From contig CAYNWK010000043.1 of assembly GCA_964400875.1 (NCBI GenBank), positions 1 to 30,931 of the forward strand: DNA of 30,931 nucleotides, written 5' to 3'. The DNA is from CAYNWK01 sp964400875. Lineage in GTDB: Bacteria > Chloroflexota > Anaerolineae > Anaerolineales > UBA4823. Under the pieces are notes generated by a model. That model ran no database searches and was not told the origin of the DNA. It worked only from the letters and a program-made list of their open reading frames with translations. The stretch's first letter is position 1, and each line of letters starts with the position of its first letter. Shown here piece by piece: positions 29,929-30,931 of the stretch. A program made the translations under genes and the position numbers.

Positions 29929-29991
29929 GGCAATCCCCGCTTCAGGCGCATCACCCAAAACGGTAGACGGGACCTGGAAATCTGGCTAGGA

Positions 29992-30645
29992 TTAGGGGGA
30001 AGCGCCCGGCGCCTGGCTTTTCCAGAGCAAGATTGCGCTGGCCAGCAGCATGAGCAGCATCCACAGGATCAGCAAGGCTTTGGCAGCCGGGAACACCAGG
30101 GAGAGGGCGTTTACCAGCGGGAAACCAAGATATAAGACGGCCATTAGGGAGCGCAGCGCCGGCGATGCTGGCCTGGCGAGCAGGATGGCGACGGCGAAGA
30201 AAGCCACCGCCAGCGCGCCGCTGGCGTATTTGACCTGCTCGAGCAAGCTCAGGACGACCGTTTCCAGGGCCGGGAGGGGGACGCCGGCCAGGACGGCGCG
30301 GGTCAGGTCCACGGTGACGGCGTTCTCGCTGAGGTCCAGGAGGGCCAGCAGCAGGGCGAAAAGCAGCCCAGCGGCGCTAAACCAGCGGGAGCGATTCCAA
30401 ACCAGGGCGGCGGCGCCCAGAAATGCGCCTGTATAAGCGATCACGAAGAGGTTGTCCAGGGCCATTAACCGCACGATACCCTCCCCCTGGGATCGGATCG
30501 CCGCCAGCGCTTCAGGCGATAGCGGGCTGCCCAGGGCGGCGAGGCCGGCCTGAGCGGGGAGGCCCACGGCGACCATGACCAGTAAAAGCAAGACGCCAGC
30601 CAGGGCGGAGATCGCCCCGGCGCGCAAGGATTGGGATAGGTTCAT
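29992..30645 (-). CDS. Six-helix integral membrane protein, unknown function
   Basis: A 217-residue protein with about six hydrophobic helices: A-G-A-I-S-A-L-A-G-V-L-L-L-L (about 9-22), L-F-V-I-A-Y-T-G-A-F-L (66-76), A-G-L-L-F-A-L-L-L-A-L-L (92-103), G-A-L-A-V-A-F-F-A-V-A-I-L-L (143-156), A-V-L-Y-L-G-F-P-L (169-177) and L-L-I-L-W-M-L-L-M-L-L (191-201). The D-L-S-E-N-A-V segment after helix 3 (104-110) is the only polar conserved-looking stretch in the membrane part. No catalytic or transport motif is recognised. AAGGAG (complement) precedes the ATG by 9 bases. The 167-base gap to the protease operon downstream suggests separate transcription. Confidence 0.8.
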   Translation of the reverse strand: MNLSQSLRAGAISALAGVLLLLVMVAVGLPAQAGLAALGSPLSPEALAAIRSQGEGIVRLMALDNLFVIAYTGAFLGAAALVWNRSRWFSAAGLLFALLLALLDLSENAVTVDLTRAVLAGVPLPALETVVLSLLEQVKYASGALAVAFFAVAILLARPASPALRSLMAVLYLGFPLVNALSLVFPAAKALLILWMLLMLLASAILLWKSQAPGASP

Positions 30646-30728
30646 GGGTTCAGCTCCTTCTCAAGCGTACAGTCAGCATCCGGTGGAAATGTTAAGCGGA
30701 TAGGAGTAAGGCAGTTCGCAGGGAAAGT

Positions 30729-30757
30729 GGGGGTGTTCTGTAACACCACCCTTTCTT
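30729..30757 (+). terminator. Terminator-like hairpin in the 30646-30877 gap
   Basis: GGGGGTGTT (30729-30737) pairs with AACACCACCC (30742-30751, one bulged A; loop CTGT), followed by TTTCTT. There is no + strand gene upstream that it could end. It could belong to a small RNA or attenuate the gene starting at 30878. The rest of the 232-base gap shows no ORF; a TTGAGG (30832-30837) with TAACGA at 17 bases is a weak promoter candidate. Confidence 0.5.
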
Positions 30758-30877
30758 CACGCAAGCGCGTAACTCCTAAAGGATTTAACCTCCGCACGGT
30801 AACTAAGCGGTTGGTTCAGTGTTTTAAGGGGTTGAGGCATATCCATATTTGTCATAACGATACGATAGGAGAATGGA

Positions 30878-30931
30878 ATGATCAATCGAATTGTAGGCGT
30901 TTTCAAGCTGGACAGCAACACCTTCGAGGAT
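30878..30931 (+). CDS. Start of a further gene (possibly Yip1-family membrane protein), truncated by the window
   Basis: ATG at 30878 with AGGAG (30867-30871) 6 bases upstream opens a frame of 18 codons to the window end: M-I-N-R-I-V-G-V-F-K-L-D-S-N-T-F-E-D. An N-terminus of the form M-x-N-R-(I/V)-x-G-V-F-x-L-D-x-x-T-F-E-(D/E) recalls Yip1-domain membrane proteins of Anaerolineae. That is recollection from a short stretch and needs the downstream sequence. Confidence 0.5.
   Translation, partial: MINRIVGVFKLDSNTFED

Overview
The window looks like chromosomal housekeeping and accessory DNA from a GC-rich bacterium. It is most probably a Chloroflexota member of the Anaerolineae type. That placement is an inference from gene content: a tandem DUF5671 membrane protein, a secreted protein ending in Y-L-P-I-I-V-K, GAF-GAF-GGDEF and DUF697/zinc-ribbon proteins, and GatCAB for indirect aminoacyl-tRNA synthesis. 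No rRNA, tRNA, CRISPR array, prophage or transposase gene was seen. Almost all DNA is coding, with mostly clear AGGAG-type ribosome binding sites and frequent GTG starts.

Left part (1-12.2 kb, all + strand). In order: the end of an esterase-like hydrolase, a SAM methyltransferase, an ankyrin-repeat protein, gatC-gatA, an M3 oligoendopeptidase, an aldo/keto reductase, a sugar-phosphate nucleotidyltransferase with a left-handed helix tail, a 70-residue protein, a class I/II aminotransferase, gatB and a glutamate dehydrogenase. GatC, GatA and GatB together make the tRNA-dependent amidotransferase, but gatB lies about 5.6 kb from gatA. The dehydrogenase has its own promoter candidate, a leader hairpin and a strong terminator.

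Middle (12.2-23.6 kb). A 13-TM protein built from six DUF5671-like hairpins is followed by a secreted sugar-binding-like protein. A minus-strand pair comes next (EamA transporter, then an ornithine cyclodeaminase/mu-crystallin family enzyme), and the transporter's 3' end runs into a dispersed repeat. A glycoside-hydrolase lipoprotein with a discoidin-type C-terminal domain precedes dnaN. Then comes a 279-base intergenic stretch rich in alternative hairpins, a PEP/pyruvate-binding-domain protein that lacks the usual phospho-carrier domain, and a deoxynucleoside kinase.

Right part (23.6-30.9 kb, mostly - strand). A GAF-GAF-GGDEF diguanylate cyclase overlaps a degenerate-P-loop DUF697/zinc-ribbon protein. 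A small membrane protein and a SlyD-like FKBP prolyl isomerase are divergently oriented. A tight three-gene operon encodes an HtrA-like protease with PDZ, a second trypsin-like protease with neither PDZ nor signal peptide, and a LuxR-type regulator whose receiver domain has lost its phospho-acceptor. A six-TM protein and the first 18 codons of a further + strand gene close the window. The protease-protease-pseudo-receiver operon, with its inverted-repeat leader, is the best candidate for an undescribed regulatory system. The PEP-binding protein with its structured upstream region comes next.
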